Assembly (NCBI RefSeq): GCF_003315795.1
Contig: NZ_QMEY01000011.1
Coordinates: 62,001-126,000 of the forward strand
Origin: Spongiactinospora rosea
Lineage (GTDB): Bacteria > Actinomycetota > Actinomycetes > Streptosporangiales > Streptosporangiaceae
Direction: 5' to 3'
DNA: 64,000 bases
The position numbers and the translations under genes were made by a program. The notes under the pieces are model-generated. The model worked only from the letters and a program-made list of their open reading frames with translations, was not told the DNA's origin and did no database searches. Positions 51,833 to 60,121 of the stretch are shown in pieces. Numbering within the stretch: the first letter of the stretch is position 1; each line of letters opens with the position of its first letter.

Positions 51833-52602
51833 CCGAACTCGTGCGCCTGGTCCCCGGCGTCTGCGCCGAGATCATCCTCGACAACCCGCCGATGAACGTG
51901 GTGACCACCGAGCTGACCGTCCGGCTGAACGAGGTGCTGAAGACCGTCGCCGCCGACGACGACACCCGCGCGGTGATCGTCCACGGCGCGGGCGGCAGGG
52001 CGTTCTGCGCCGGTTCGGACATCGCGGAGTTCGAGTCGCTGCACGGCCGCGCCGCCGAGGGCAAGGTGCTGCTGGAGAAGCTGGTCTACCGCAGGCTCGC
52101 CGGCCTGGCCGTGCCCACGGTGGCGGCGATCGAGGGGCACGCCCTCGGCGGCGGCCTGGAACTGGCGCTGTGCTGCGACTTCCGCGTCGCCACCCGCCGT
52201 TCCAAGCTGGGCATGCCGGAGCTGAAGCTGGGCGTGACGCCCGGCAGCGGCGGCACCCAGCGGCTGCCCCGCATCGTCGGCCCGGCCCGCGCCAAGGAGC
52301 TGATCCTGCTCGGTGAGCCGATCGACGCCGAGACCGCGCTGTCGGCCGGGCTGCTCACCCGGGTCGTGGAGCCGGGCGAGGCGCTGGACGCCGCCCGCGC
52401 CTTGGCCGCCACGCTCGCCGAACGCGGCCCGGTGGCCATGCGGATCGCCAAACGGCTGATCGACGCGGCCACCGAGACCCCGCTGGACGAGGGGCTGGCC
52501 CTGGAGACCGACGGCTCGGAGGCCGTGTTCGCGACCGACGACGTACTGGAAGGCGCACGGGCCTTCCTCGAAAAGCGCGCCCCTCGCTTCACCGGGCGCT
52601 GA
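51829..52602 (+). CDS. Enoyl-CoA hydratase/isomerase
   Basis: 257 aa crotonase-fold protein. The oxyanion hole is in HGAGGRAFCAGSDIAEF and EGHALGGGLELALCCDF. Both catalytic glutamates are present (GGLELAL and MPELKLGVTPGSGGTQRL), so true hydratase activity is expected. It acts on the CoA ester made by the CoA transferase. ATGA overlap upstream; 22 bp to the next gene. Confidence 0.9.
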   Translation: MTELVRLVPGVCAEIILDNPPMNVVTTELTVRLNEVLKTVAADDDTRAVIVHGAGGRAFCAGSDIAEFESLHGRAAEGKVLLEKLVYRRLAGLAVPTVAAIEGHALGGGLELALCCDFRVATRRSKLGMPELKLGVTPGSGGTQRLPRIVGPARAKELILLGEPIDAETALSAGLLTRVVEPGEALDAARALAATLAERGPVAMRIAKRLIDAATETPLDEGLALETDGSEAVFATDDVLEGARAFLEKRAPRFTGR

Positions 52603-52624
52603 ACGACACCCCAGGAGTGGACAC

Positions 52625-53473
52625 ATGCGGACAGTCGCCCTTTTCGGCACCCCCTTGCGGCGGCGGCACTCGGTGGTCATGCACAACGCGGCGTTCGCCG
52701 CCGCCGGGCTCGACGCCCGCTACGAGCTGCGCGAGGTCGATGCGGCCGGGCTGGCCGCGCAGGTCGGGCAGGCCCGGCTGGAGGGGTGGATGGGCTTTCA
52801 GATCACCGCCCCGCACAAACGGCTGGTGATGGACCTGCTGGACGAGATCGAACCGGACGCCCGCCGGATCGGCGCGGTCAACAGCGTCGCCGCCGGGCCG
52901 GACGGGCATCTGGTCGGCTTCAACACCGACGTCCTGGGGTTCATGGCGGGCCTGCGCGCGTGCCATGGCGATGACCTGGCGGGCCGCTCGGTCGTGGTGG
53001 CCGGTTCCGGCGGCGTGGGCCACGCGGCGGTGTACGGCCTGGCGGCGGCGGGCGTCGGCCGGCTCACGGTCGTGGACCTGGAGGTCGCGATGCCGCGCGG
53101 GCTGGCCGAGGAGTTCGCCGGATTCGCCGAGATCGAGCCGATGGCGTTCGCCGACCCGCAGGTCGCGCGGCGGCTGGCCGAGGCGGACATCTTCGTCAAC
53201 GCGACCTCGGTCGGCATGCTGTCGCCCGGTCCGGTCGTGGACGTCGCCCTGATCAACCCTGCGGCCACGGTGTTCGACGTCGTCTACATCCCCGCGGAGA
53301 CCGAGCTGGTGCGGCAGGCCAGGGCGCGCGGCATGCGCGCGGCCAACGGCGACCGGATGCTCGTCGCCCAGGCGGCGACGGCCTGGACGCGCTGGACCGG
53401 CCTGCCCGACCCCACGGACGTGATGAGCGCGGCCGTCGCGCCACTGCTCGCCAGCGCCGACCTCGCCCCCTGA
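52625..53473 (+). CDS. Shikimate/quinate dehydrogenase-family protein
   Basis: 282 aa. Catalytic Lys in FQITAPHKRLVMDLLDE, Asp in FNTDVLGFM, and Rossmann VVVAGSGGVGHAAVYGLAAAG are present. The substrate loop reads GTPLRRRHSVVMHNAAF, so the usual Ser-x-Ser pair that holds the shikimate carboxylate (HSLSP) is not conserved. With its place in an inducible catabolic operon, this points to a relative acting on another hydroaromatic or cyclic acid rather than to AroE. AGGAG precedes the ATG. A strong terminator follows. Confidence 0.85.
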   Translation: MRTVALFGTPLRRRHSVVMHNAAFAAAGLDARYELREVDAAGLAAQVGQARLEGWMGFQITAPHKRLVMDLLDEIEPDARRIGAVNSVAAGPDGHLVGFNTDVLGFMAGLRACHGDDLAGRSVVVAGSGGVGHAAVYGLAAAGVGRLTVVDLEVAMPRGLAEEFAGFAEIEPMAFADPQVARRLAEADIFVNATSVGMLSPGPVVDVALINPAATVFDVVYIPAETELVRQARARGMRAANGDRMLVAQAATAWTRWTGLPDPTDVMSAAVAPLLASADLAP

Positions 53474-53480
53474 CACAGCC

Positions 53481-53518
53481 CGAAAGGGAGGGGTGACGGT
53501 CGTCGCCCCTCCCTTTCG
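53481..53518. terminator. Bidirectional terminator hairpin
   Basis: A perfect 13-bp stem, CGAAAGGGAGGGG (53481-53493) with CCCCTCCCTTTCG (53506-53518), around a 12-nt loop. It lies between the converging shikimate dehydrogenase-like gene (stop 8 bp to the left) and the amidohydrolase (stop 7 bp to the right). It therefore ends both operons. Confidence 0.85.
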
Positions 53519-53524
53519 TGTGCG

Positions 53525-54544
53525 TCACATGTCCACGGGGAGCCGCATCAGGCGCATGACGTTGTGGTGGTAGATCCGCTCGCGTTCGGCGTCGGTGACG
53601 TCCAGCTCGTTCAGGACGCGGATCGTCTCGCGGATGTACATCGGGCCGCCCTCGGGGTCGAAGGGGCAGTCCGAGGCGAACAGCACGCGTTCGGCGCCGA
53701 AGAAGTCCAGGCCGCAGCGGGTGCCGATGGCCGAGCCCGACAGTGCGGTGTCGGCGTAGAAGCGGCGGAAATACTCCAGCGGGCGCTCGGGCAGGTCCCG
53801 CCGCAGCTGGGCGTACTCCTCCCCGGCGGTCCGGCTGCCGAGCTGGTCGCTCCAGCCGAGCCCGATCCGGCCCTCCAGGTAAGGGATCATCGCGCCCATG
53901 TGGTGCGTGATGATCTTGATATCCGGGTGCCGCTGGAACAGGCCGGAGAAGACCATCCGGGCCATGGCCACGCTGGTCTCGTACGGCCAGCCCAGCGCCC
54001 ACCAGATCTCGTACTTGGAGGAGTCCTCGGTCGCGTAGTCGGCGAAGCCCGCGCCGCGCGCCGGGTGCATCCAGATCGGCAGGTCCCGCCTGGCCATCTC
54101 GTCGAAGACGGACTGGAACGCCGGGTCGTCCAGGGGCCTGCCGCCCACGTTGGTGAACACCTGCACGCCGCGCGCGCCGAGCCCGTCGATGGCGAAGGTC
54201 AGCTCGGCCATCGCCGCGTCCGGATTGCTCATCGGCAGCGCGGCCACGAACGCCGGGAACCGGTCGGGGTACTTCTCGCAGAGTTCGAGCATCGACTCGT
54301 TGGCCAGCCGGGCCAGCGCCACGGCCTCGTCCGGACCGGCCAGCAGCTCGATCGGCGGCGAGGACAGCGTGAGCACCTGCTGGTAGTCATCGCCGAACTC
54401 CTCCATCATGCGCAGCCGCACCTCCACGTCGTGCAGCGCGGGCAGCTCCAGCCAGCGCCGCAGCGCCGCCCGGCCGCCCGACAGCTCGCGCATCCGCGCG
54501 AAGTAGGGGGCGGGCAGGATGTGGCTGTAGGCATCGACCTTCAT
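53525..54544 (-). CDS. Amidohydrolase-superfamily protein with altered first metal motif
   Basis: 339 aa, amidohydrolase_2 (ACMSD-like) barrel. The N-terminal motif is KVDAYSHILP, so the first His of the usual HxH pair is Tyr; the second His is kept, as are ITHHMGAMIPY and the Asp in FASDCPFDPEGG. A branch of the family with an aromatic residue at this position exists, so it is probably active with changed metal chemistry. It is the last gene of a five-gene operon with an ABC importer. Its ATG shares a base with the permease stop (TGATG). The imported compound is thus its likely substrate. Confidence 0.85.
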   Translation of the reverse strand: MKVDAYSHILPAPYFARMRELSGGRAALRRWLELPALHDVEVRLRMMEEFGDDYQQVLTLSSPPIELLAGPDEAVALARLANESMLELCEKYPDRFPAFVAALPMSNPDAAMAELTFAIDGLGARGVQVFTNVGGRPLDDPAFQSVFDEMARRDLPIWMHPARGAGFADYATEDSSKYEIWWALGWPYETSVAMARMVFSGLFQRHPDIKIITHHMGAMIPYLEGRIGLGWSDQLGSRTAGEEYAQLRRDLPERPLEYFRRFYADTALSGSAIGTRCGLDFFGAERVLFASDCPFDPEGGPMYIRETIRVLNELDVTDAERERIYHHNVMRLMRLPVDM

Positions 54545-55335
54545 CAGTGTCCTCTCGAAGTCTGGGGAACCCAGCCGGTGATCTTGCGGTCCACGGCCTG
54601 GACCAGGGCGACCGCGCCGAGGGCGATGGCGATGATGACCAGCAGGACGGCCAGCACTCCCGCGCCGTCGAACCGGCCGCCCGCCTGGGTGACGATGCGG
54701 CCGAGGCCGACGACCGCGATGAACATCTCGCCGTTGATCATGCCGGTGACCGCGCGGCCCACGCCGAGCCGGACGCCGGCCATGATCATGGGGGCCGCGG
54801 CCGGGAGCATGACGCGCAGCAGGATCTGCGTCTCGCTCGCACCGTAGGAACGAGCCATCTCGACCAGATGCCCGGGGACCGACTGGATCGCCGAGGCGGT
54901 ATTGATGATCATGACGAACATCGCGTACATGACGACCACGGCGACGATCGAGCCCCGGCCCTCGCCCAGCAGGGAGAAGAAGATCGGCGCGAAGACCAGC
55001 GACGGGGCGGTCAGCAGCGCGTAGACGTACACGCCGAGGGCGGCCTCGACCTTGCGGAAGCGGCCCATCGCCACGCCCACGAGCAGGCCGCCCGCCAGCG
55101 AGACGGCGAAGCCCAGCACCAGGTTGAGCAGGCTGTCGGCGAGGCTGGCGAAGATCTCCCCGCTGGCCGCCATGCCGGCCAGGCGGCCGATGACGGTGCT
55201 CAGCGGCGGGAAGAACGACGCGCCAGCCAGGTGCCCGATCAGCTCCCAGGCGATGGCGCCGGCCAGCAGGCTGATCGGGCCCGCGGGGACGCGCCGCCAC
55301 GACAGGCCGCCGCGGGCCCGTGCCGGGGCGCTCAT
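54544..55335 (-). CDS. ABC transporter permease (NitT/TauT family), copy 2
   Basis: 263 aa, six predicted membrane helices, with the EAA-like cytoplasmic loop EMARSYGASETQILLRVMLPAAAPMIMAGVRLGVGRAV. It belongs to the SsuC/TauC/ThiX type that imports sulfonates, nitrate or pyrimidine- and aromatic-like solutes. The ATG at 55335 overlaps the ATPase stop (ATGA). It is only moderately similar to the first permease of the operon; the two probably form a heterodimeric channel. Confidence 0.9.
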   Translation of the reverse strand: MSAPARARGGLSWRRVPAGPISLLAGAIAWELIGHLAGASFFPPLSTVIGRLAGMAASGEIFASLADSLLNLVLGFAVSLAGGLLVGVAMGRFRKVEAALGVYVYALLTAPSLVFAPIFFSLLGEGRGSIVAVVVMYAMFVMIINTASAIQSVPGHLVEMARSYGASETQILLRVMLPAAAPMIMAGVRLGVGRAVTGMINGEMFIAVVGLGRIVTQAGGRFDGAGVLAVLLVIIAIALGAVALVQAVDRKITGWVPQTSRGH

Positions 55336-56126
55336 CGGCCCGCCTTCGCGGGGCGGTGCTCCTCGTGCATGTCGCGCAGCCGGTCCCACAGGTAGGCGGT
55401 GATCTCGACGTACTTGCCGGAACGCTCCAGCGCGCCGACGTCGCTGGACCGCGGCCGGGGCAGCGGCACCGGGACGATCTCGGAGATCCGCCCGGGACGG
55501 GCGCTCATCAGCACGACGCGGTCGCCGAGCAGCACCGCCTCCTCCATGCTGTGGGTGATGAACACGACGGTCAGCCGGTGTTCCTCCCAGATCGACAGCA
55601 GTTCCTCCTGGAGCAGCCGACGGGTCTGCTCGTCCACCGCCCCGAACGGCTCGTCCATCAGCAGCACGCTCGGCTGCACGGCCAGCGCGCGGGCGATGCC
55701 CACCCGCTGCTGCATGCCGCCGGACAGCTCGCCGGGCCGCTTGGTCTCGAACCCGGCCAGCCCGACCGTCTCGATCAGCGCGCGGGCGCGCTCGATCCGC
55801 TCGGTCTTGCCGACCCCGCGCATCTGCAGGCCGAAGGCGACGTTGTCCAGGACGGTGGCCCACGGCAGCAGCGCGAAGTTCTGGAAGACCATGCTGCGCT
55901 CGGGGCCCGGCCCGCGCACCGGCGAGCCGTCGATGAAGATGTCGCCCTCGTTCCAGGGGATCAGCCCGGCGATGGCCTTCAGCAGTGTGGTCTTGCCGCA
56001 GCCGCTCGGCCCGAGCACCGTCAGGAACTCGTTGTCGGCGACCCTGAGGTCCACGTCCTGGAGCGCTTGCACGACGCCGCCGTCCTGGCCGATGTAGCTC
56101 TTTCCCAACCCACGAACTTCGATCAC
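55332..56126 (-). CDS. ABC transporter ATP-binding protein (NitT/TauT family)
   Basis: 264 aa. Walker A GPSGCGKTT, Q-loop MVFQNFALLPW, signature LSGGMQQRVGIARALAV, Walker B LLMDEPFGAVDEQTR, and H-loop FITHSMEEAV. The start is the GTG at 56126 with AAGGAG 7 nt upstream. It overlaps the stop of permease 1 and the start of permease 2 by 4 nt each. It sits between the two permease genes, powering a single importer. Confidence 0.93.
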   Translation of the reverse strand: MIEVRGLGKSYIGQDGGVVQALQDVDLRVADNEFLTVLGPSGCGKTTLLKAIAGLIPWNEGDIFIDGSPVRGPGPERSMVFQNFALLPWATVLDNVAFGLQMRGVGKTERIERARALIETVGLAGFETKRPGELSGGMQQRVGIARALAVQPSVLLMDEPFGAVDEQTRRLLQEELLSIWEEHRLTVVFITHSMEEAVLLGDRVVLMSARPGRISEIVPVPLPRPRSSDVGALERSGKYVEITAYLWDRLRDMHEEHRPAKAGR

Positions 56127-56974
56127 CGGGGGCTCCTTGCGGTAGTGGTCTTGGACCAGCGGGTCAGCCGGTGCTCGCCCCACCGGGCGAGGGAGATGAG
56201 CAGCAGTGCCTCGGCCAGAATGATCACGATGGTCCCGTACAGCATCGGCGCCCGGAACAGGCCGCGGTACTCCAGGATCAGCCCGCCCAGCGCGGCGGAG
56301 ACCATCAGGAGCTCGACGAGGACCATGCCGGTGACCGCGCGGCCGACGCCCAGCCGGATGCCCGTCATGATCGCGGGCAGTGCGCCGGGGAGCAGGATCC
56401 GCGTCCAGATCTGCCGCTCGGTGGCGCCGAACGAGCGGGCCATCTCGATCAGCGACGGGTCCACCTGGCGGACGCCCGTGCGGCTGTTGACCACCACCAT
56501 CACGATGGAGAAGACCGCGACCAGGATGACCCGTGAGGCCAGTCCGAATCCGACCGACATCATCAGCAGCGGGATGATCGCCGCCATCGGGGTGACCAGC
56601 AGGATGTTGAGGTAGACGTCGGCGAACCGCTCCAGCGCCCGGAACCGGCCGAGCACGATCCCCAGCGGCACCCCGATGACGACCGCGATGGCGAAGCCGA
56701 TCACCAGTGCCTGGTTGCTGACGTACATCGCCTGCCACAGCTCGGCGGTGCCGAGCAGCTCGATGGTCGCGCCGACGGTCTCGGTGAAGGTGGGCAGCAG
56801 CAGCCCGCCCCACATGGTGGCGTAGACCTCCCAGGCCACGGCGAAGACGGCGAAGGTCAGCAACTGGTAGGGCAGGCTCGCGCCGAGCAGGCGGCGCAGC
56901 GGGCCGGGGCGGCGGGCCTCGATGGGGCCGGTACGCGATGCGGCGACCCGGCGGGAGGTGGTGGCGGTCGTCAT
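56123..56974 (-). CDS. ABC transporter permease (NitT/TauT family), copy 1
   Basis: 283 aa. A basic cytosolic N-terminus (to about 35) precedes six membrane helices. The ATPase-contact loop is EMARSFGATERQIWTRILLPGALPAIMTGIRLGVGRAVTGMV. It overlaps the substrate-binding-protein stop and the ATPase start by 4 nt each. It shares the ARS(Y/F)GA(S/T)E loop with the second permease but differs elsewhere. Confidence 0.9.
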   Translation of the reverse strand: MTTATTSRRVAASRTGPIEARRPGPLRRLLGASLPYQLLTFAVFAVAWEVYATMWGGLLLPTFTETVGATIELLGTAELWQAMYVSNQALVIGFAIAVVIGVPLGIVLGRFRALERFADVYLNILLVTPMAAIIPLLMMSVGFGLASRVILVAVFSIVMVVVNSRTGVRQVDPSLIEMARSFGATERQIWTRILLPGALPAIMTGIRLGVGRAVTGMVLVELLMVSAALGGLILEYRGLFRAPMLYGTIVIILAEALLLISLARWGEHRLTRWSKTTTARSPR

Positions 56975-57954
56975 TTCGCCGCCTGGATGAAGGAGAGGTC
57001 GGCCGCGTCCTCGGCCTTCATGCCGGGCTTGATCACGCCCGCCCTGGCGAAGAAGTCGATGGTGCCCTGGACGTTGGCCTCGGTCAGCGCGCTCGCGTTG
57101 AAGAGCCCGGACGAGACGTACCGCTCGGCGATCTTCGCCATGTCGGCGGGCTTCTCCTCCGGCAGGTATTTGGTCACCAGGTCCACCAGGTACTTGGCGT
57201 CGGAGTTGATCGAGGCGTGCCGGCGCACCAGCGCGGTCACGAACTCCTGGGCCACGGCCCGGTGCTCGGTCAGGAACTCGGTGTTGGCGTACACGGTCTG
57301 CGGGTGCAGGTCGGGCAGGCTCTTGCCGAAGTCGACCACCTGGGAGAACGTCGACTTGCCCGACGACTCCAGGGCGACGACGTCGGAGACCTCCAGCGGG
57401 GTCGCGTCGATCTCACCCGCGAGCAGCGCCTGCGCCCGCACGTCCGAACCGCCGATGGTCAGGTACTCCGGCTGCCGGCCCGCCTTGCACTGGGCGCGCA
57501 CCCAGTCCTTGGCCATGGCGGTCGCCACCGCGCCCTCGCTGAAGATCCCGAACGGCCGTCCGCCCAGGTCGTCACAGGAGGAGATGCCGGGCTTGCCGTA
57601 GACGGCCCACTGGTTGCCGATCACGTCGGCGATGATCTTGATGGGGGCGTCCTGTTCGATGGCGATCAGGGCGGGGCTGGTGGCCTCCGCCGAGATCGCG
57701 TAGTCGCCTCTGGCCAGCCCCTCCATGGCCAGCTCCGGTTCGGCCAGTTCGACGATCTCGACCTTGTGGCCCGCCCGGCGGAGGTCGTCCACCGCCGCCA
57801 GGATGGGCACCGTGGTGATGTCCGGTTCGATGACCGCCACCGTGAACGATCGCGTGCCGTCCGGGTTGGTGGTGGCGACACCTCCGCCGCAGGCCGTCAC
57901 GGCGGTCAGGGCCGCGACGGCGATGAGCCGTTTCAGATGAGTCCCGACGTGCAT
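56971..57954 (-). CDS. ABC transporter substrate-binding lipoprotein (NMT1/THI5-like)
   Basis: 327 aa. A signal peptide with lipobox AVTAC-GGG (Cys at about residue 22) anchors it outside the membrane. The mature domain is an NMT1/SsuA-like type 2 binding protein (TVAVIEPDITTVPILAAVDDLRRAGHKVEIVELAEPE... GDYAISAEATSPALIAIEQDAPIKIIADVIGNQW). The ligand is unknown; small anionic or heterocyclic compounds are typical for the family. The ATG at 57954 has AGAGGGG just upstream. It is the first gene of the importer-amidohydrolase operon and faces the LacI gene, with two operator copies between them. Confidence 0.9.
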   Translation of the reverse strand: MHVGTHLKRLIAVAALTAVTACGGGVATTNPDGTRSFTVAVIEPDITTVPILAAVDDLRRAGHKVEIVELAEPELAMEGLARGDYAISAEATSPALIAIEQDAPIKIIADVIGNQWAVYGKPGISSCDDLGGRPFGIFSEGAVATAMAKDWVRAQCKAGRQPEYLTIGGSDVRAQALLAGEIDATPLEVSDVVALESSGKSTFSQVVDFGKSLPDLHPQTVYANTEFLTEHRAVAQEFVTALVRRHASINSDAKYLVDLVTKYLPEEKPADMAKIAERYVSSGLFNASALTEANVQGTIDFFARAGVIKPGMKAEDAADLSFIQAAK

Positions 57955-58036
57955 GGTCCCCTCTTTCCGCAACGCGATGGCCCTCCTTGGTCGCCCGGGC
58001 CATCGGCCCGAGCCTTGAGAAGTAAGGTCATCGACT

Positions 58037-58052
58037 AGGCAAACGTATGCCT
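58037..58052. promoter_or_regulatory. LacI-type operator, copy 1
   Basis: AGGCAAACGTATGCCT is a near-perfect palindrome with the central ACGT typical of LacI-family sites. It lies 83 bp upstream of the substrate-binding-protein start. The related site AGGCAAACGTTGTCCT is at 58164, close to the LacI gene. Confidence 0.75.
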
Positions 58053-58163
58053 TGCGGACATGGTAGTGAGCCGCGCCACAAAACCGTCAAGAGGATTCTG
58101 CAGGTTGTATGCACATAGGTCGGGCGCTCGGTTTGCCAATTCGAGCCGTGGCCTGCCATCATT

Positions 58164-58179
58164 AGGCAAACGTTGTCCT
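58164..58179. promoter_or_regulatory. LacI-type operator, copy 2
   Basis: AGGCAAACGTTGTCCT shares its first ten bases with the copy at 58037. It ends just before the GGGAGG ribosome site of the LacI gene at 58193, which indicates autorepression. The pair is 127 bp apart and could be bridged by one repressor tetramer. Confidence 0.75.
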
Positions 58180-58192
58180 AGGGAGGGTGGCG

Positions 58193-59209
58193 ATGACGTC
58201 TCTGGCCGACGTGGCCCGGGCGGCCGGCGTTGCCGTGTCCACCGCGTCACGGGTCCTGAACGGCTCCACCCACCCCATCTCGGCCGCCACCCGCGCCCGG
58301 GTCATCGAGGCCGCCACCCGGCTCGGCTACTCCCCGAGCGCGCTCGCCCGGGCGCTGGTCTCGCGCACCAGCCGCCTGGTGGGCGTCCTGGTCAGCGACA
58401 TCGTCAACCCCTACTTCTCGGTCATCGCCCGCGGCGCCGATGACGTGGCGAGCCGCGCCGGATACGTGACCATGCTGTCCAACGTCGACCGGCGCACCAC
58501 CACCGAGATCAACCGGCTGCGGACCATGCGCGACTACCGCGCCGCGGGCGTGATCTTCGCGGGCAGCGGCCATGTGGACGACCCCCAGGCCGACGACCTG
58601 GCCAAGGCCGTGCGCGAGGCCCGCGAGCAGGGCATCCACAGCGTGTCGCTGACCGCCCGCGACCTCGGCTGCCAGGTCATCACCGCCGACAGCCAGGCCG
58701 CCGCCTACGAGATCACCGAGTACCTGATCTCGCTCGGGCACCGCAGGATCGCGTTCATCGAGGGACCGCCCGGCATGATCGCCAACCGCGAGCGCACGGA
58801 CGGCTTCCTGGCCTGCATGAGCGACGCCGACCTCGCCGCCGAGGCGCAGTGCCTGCCCGGCGGCTTCGACTACGAGGCCGGGCACGCGGCGGCGATGCGG
58901 CTGATCGCCCGCCCGCCGCTGCCGCACGCCGTGCTGGCCGCCAACGACGAGGCCGCCGTGGGCGCGCTCGCCGCGCTGCGGCAGGCGGGCATCGACGTGC
59001 CGGGCGAGGTGTCCGTGGCGGGCATCGACGACCTGCGGGTGGCCCGGTTCGTCGGGCTCACCACGGTGAGCCTGCCGCTCTATGAGATGGGCGCGATGGC
59101 GGCCCGGCACATCGTCGACAACCCGCCCTGCGCCGGGGGCGACACCACCACGACCGTGCTGAGCCACCGGCTCATCGCCAGGGAGACCACCGCACCGCGA
59201 CCCGGCTGA
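58193..59209 (+). CDS. LacI-family regulator of the ABC importer-amidohydrolase operon
   Basis: 338 aa. The helix-turn-helix TSLADVARAAGVAVSTASRVLNGSTHPIS and hinge SPSALARALVSRTSRLVGVLV are followed by a sugar-binding-like sensor domain (SDIVNPYFSVIARGADDVA... GIDDLRVARFVGLTTVSLP). The start is the ATG at 58193 with GGGAGG 6 nt upstream; a GTG two codons earlier overlaps the ribosome site. LacI control of a NitT/TauT-type importer is uncommon, as those operons usually use LysR, GntR or TetR proteins. Confidence 0.88.
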   Translation: MTSLADVARAAGVAVSTASRVLNGSTHPISAATRARVIEAATRLGYSPSALARALVSRTSRLVGVLVSDIVNPYFSVIARGADDVASRAGYVTMLSNVDRRTTTEINRLRTMRDYRAAGVIFAGSGHVDDPQADDLAKAVREAREQGIHSVSLTARDLGCQVITADSQAAAYEITEYLISLGHRRIAFIEGPPGMIANRERTDGFLACMSDADLAAEAQCLPGGFDYEAGHAAAMRLIARPPLPHAVLAANDEAAVGALAALRQAGIDVPGEVSVAGIDDLRVARFVGLTTVSLPLYEMGAMAARHIVDNPPCAGGDTTTTVLSHRLIARETTAPRPG

Positions 59210-59230
59210 TGCGGCCCCTACCATACGCGC

Positions 59231-60121
59231 ATGACCACCCACGGATTCACGCTGACCGCCGAGGGCCCGTTCGACTTCGGCGCCTCGCTGCGCTTCGTCG
59301 AGGACTGGCCGGCCACCGGCGCGCTGCCCACGGACGGCGGCGCGCTGCGCTTCGCCTACTGCGCCGAATCCGACTGGCTGCCCATCGGCGTGCGGATGAC
59401 GGCCGCGCCCGGCGGGGCCGCGGTCGCCACCACGCGGGCCGCCGGGCCGCGGATCCGCGCGGAGGTGGCCCGCATCTTCTCCCTCGACGTGGACGGCAGT
59501 GGGTTCGCCGCCGTGGGCGAGGCCGACCCGGTGGTCGGCGACCTGCAGCGGCGCGGCCCCGGCCTGCGGCCGGTGTGCTTTTGGAGCCCGTGGGAGGCGG
59601 CCTGCTGGGCGGTGATCGTGCAGCGTTCGTCCATGCACATCGCCGCCAAGATCAAGGCGCGCATCGCCGAGCGGTACGGCGCGCGGGTCACCATCGACGG
59701 CGAGGAGCACGCGGCCTTCCCGCCTCCGGTGAGCCTGCTTGCGGCCGGGGGGCTCGGCCTGCCCGCCCAGAAGGAGGAGTGGCTGCGCGGCCTGGCCCGC
59801 GCGGCGCTGGACGGGCCGCTCACCACCGAGTACCTGCGTTCGCTGAGCCCCCAGGACGCCCTGGCCGAGCTGCGCGCCCTGCCGGGCGTCGGGCCGTTCT
59901 CGGCCGGGCTGATCCTGATCCGCGGCGCGGGCGTGCCCGACGCGTTCCCCGGCGACGAGCCGCGGCTGTTCGCGCTGCTGCGCGAGGCGTACGGCCTGGC
60001 GGAGGACGCGCCGGCCGCCGTGTACCGGAAGGTGGCCGACGCCTGGCGGCCCTACCGCTCGTGGGCGTCTTTCCTGTTCCGGGCCGACGCCTACGGCATC
60101 CTGGACGACCCGCCCGCGTAG
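59231..60121 (+). CDS. AlkA-like DNA-3-methyladenine glycosylase
   Basis: 296 aa HhH-GPD superfamily DNA glycosylase, base-excision repair of alkylated purines. The N-terminal beta domain has GPFDFGASLRFVEDWPA. The helix-hairpin-helix is ELRALPGVGPFSAGLILIRGAG, followed by the expected acidic residues (VPDAFPGDEPRL), one of which should be the catalytic Asp. SPWEAACWAVIVQRSSMHIAAKIK is the AlkA-like helix. It overlaps the converging tetR gene by 31 bp at its 3' end. Confidence 0.83.
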   Translation: MTTHGFTLTAEGPFDFGASLRFVEDWPATGALPTDGGALRFAYCAESDWLPIGVRMTAAPGGAAVATTRAAGPRIRAEVARIFSLDVDGSGFAAVGEADPVVGDLQRRGPGLRPVCFWSPWEAACWAVIVQRSSMHIAAKIKARIAERYGARVTIDGEEHAAFPPPVSLLAAGGLGLPAQKEEWLRGLARAALDGPLTTEYLRSLSPQDALAELRALPGVGPFSAGLILIRGAGVPDAFPGDEPRLFALLREAYGLAEDAPAAVYRKVADAWRPYRSWASFLFRADAYGILDDPPA

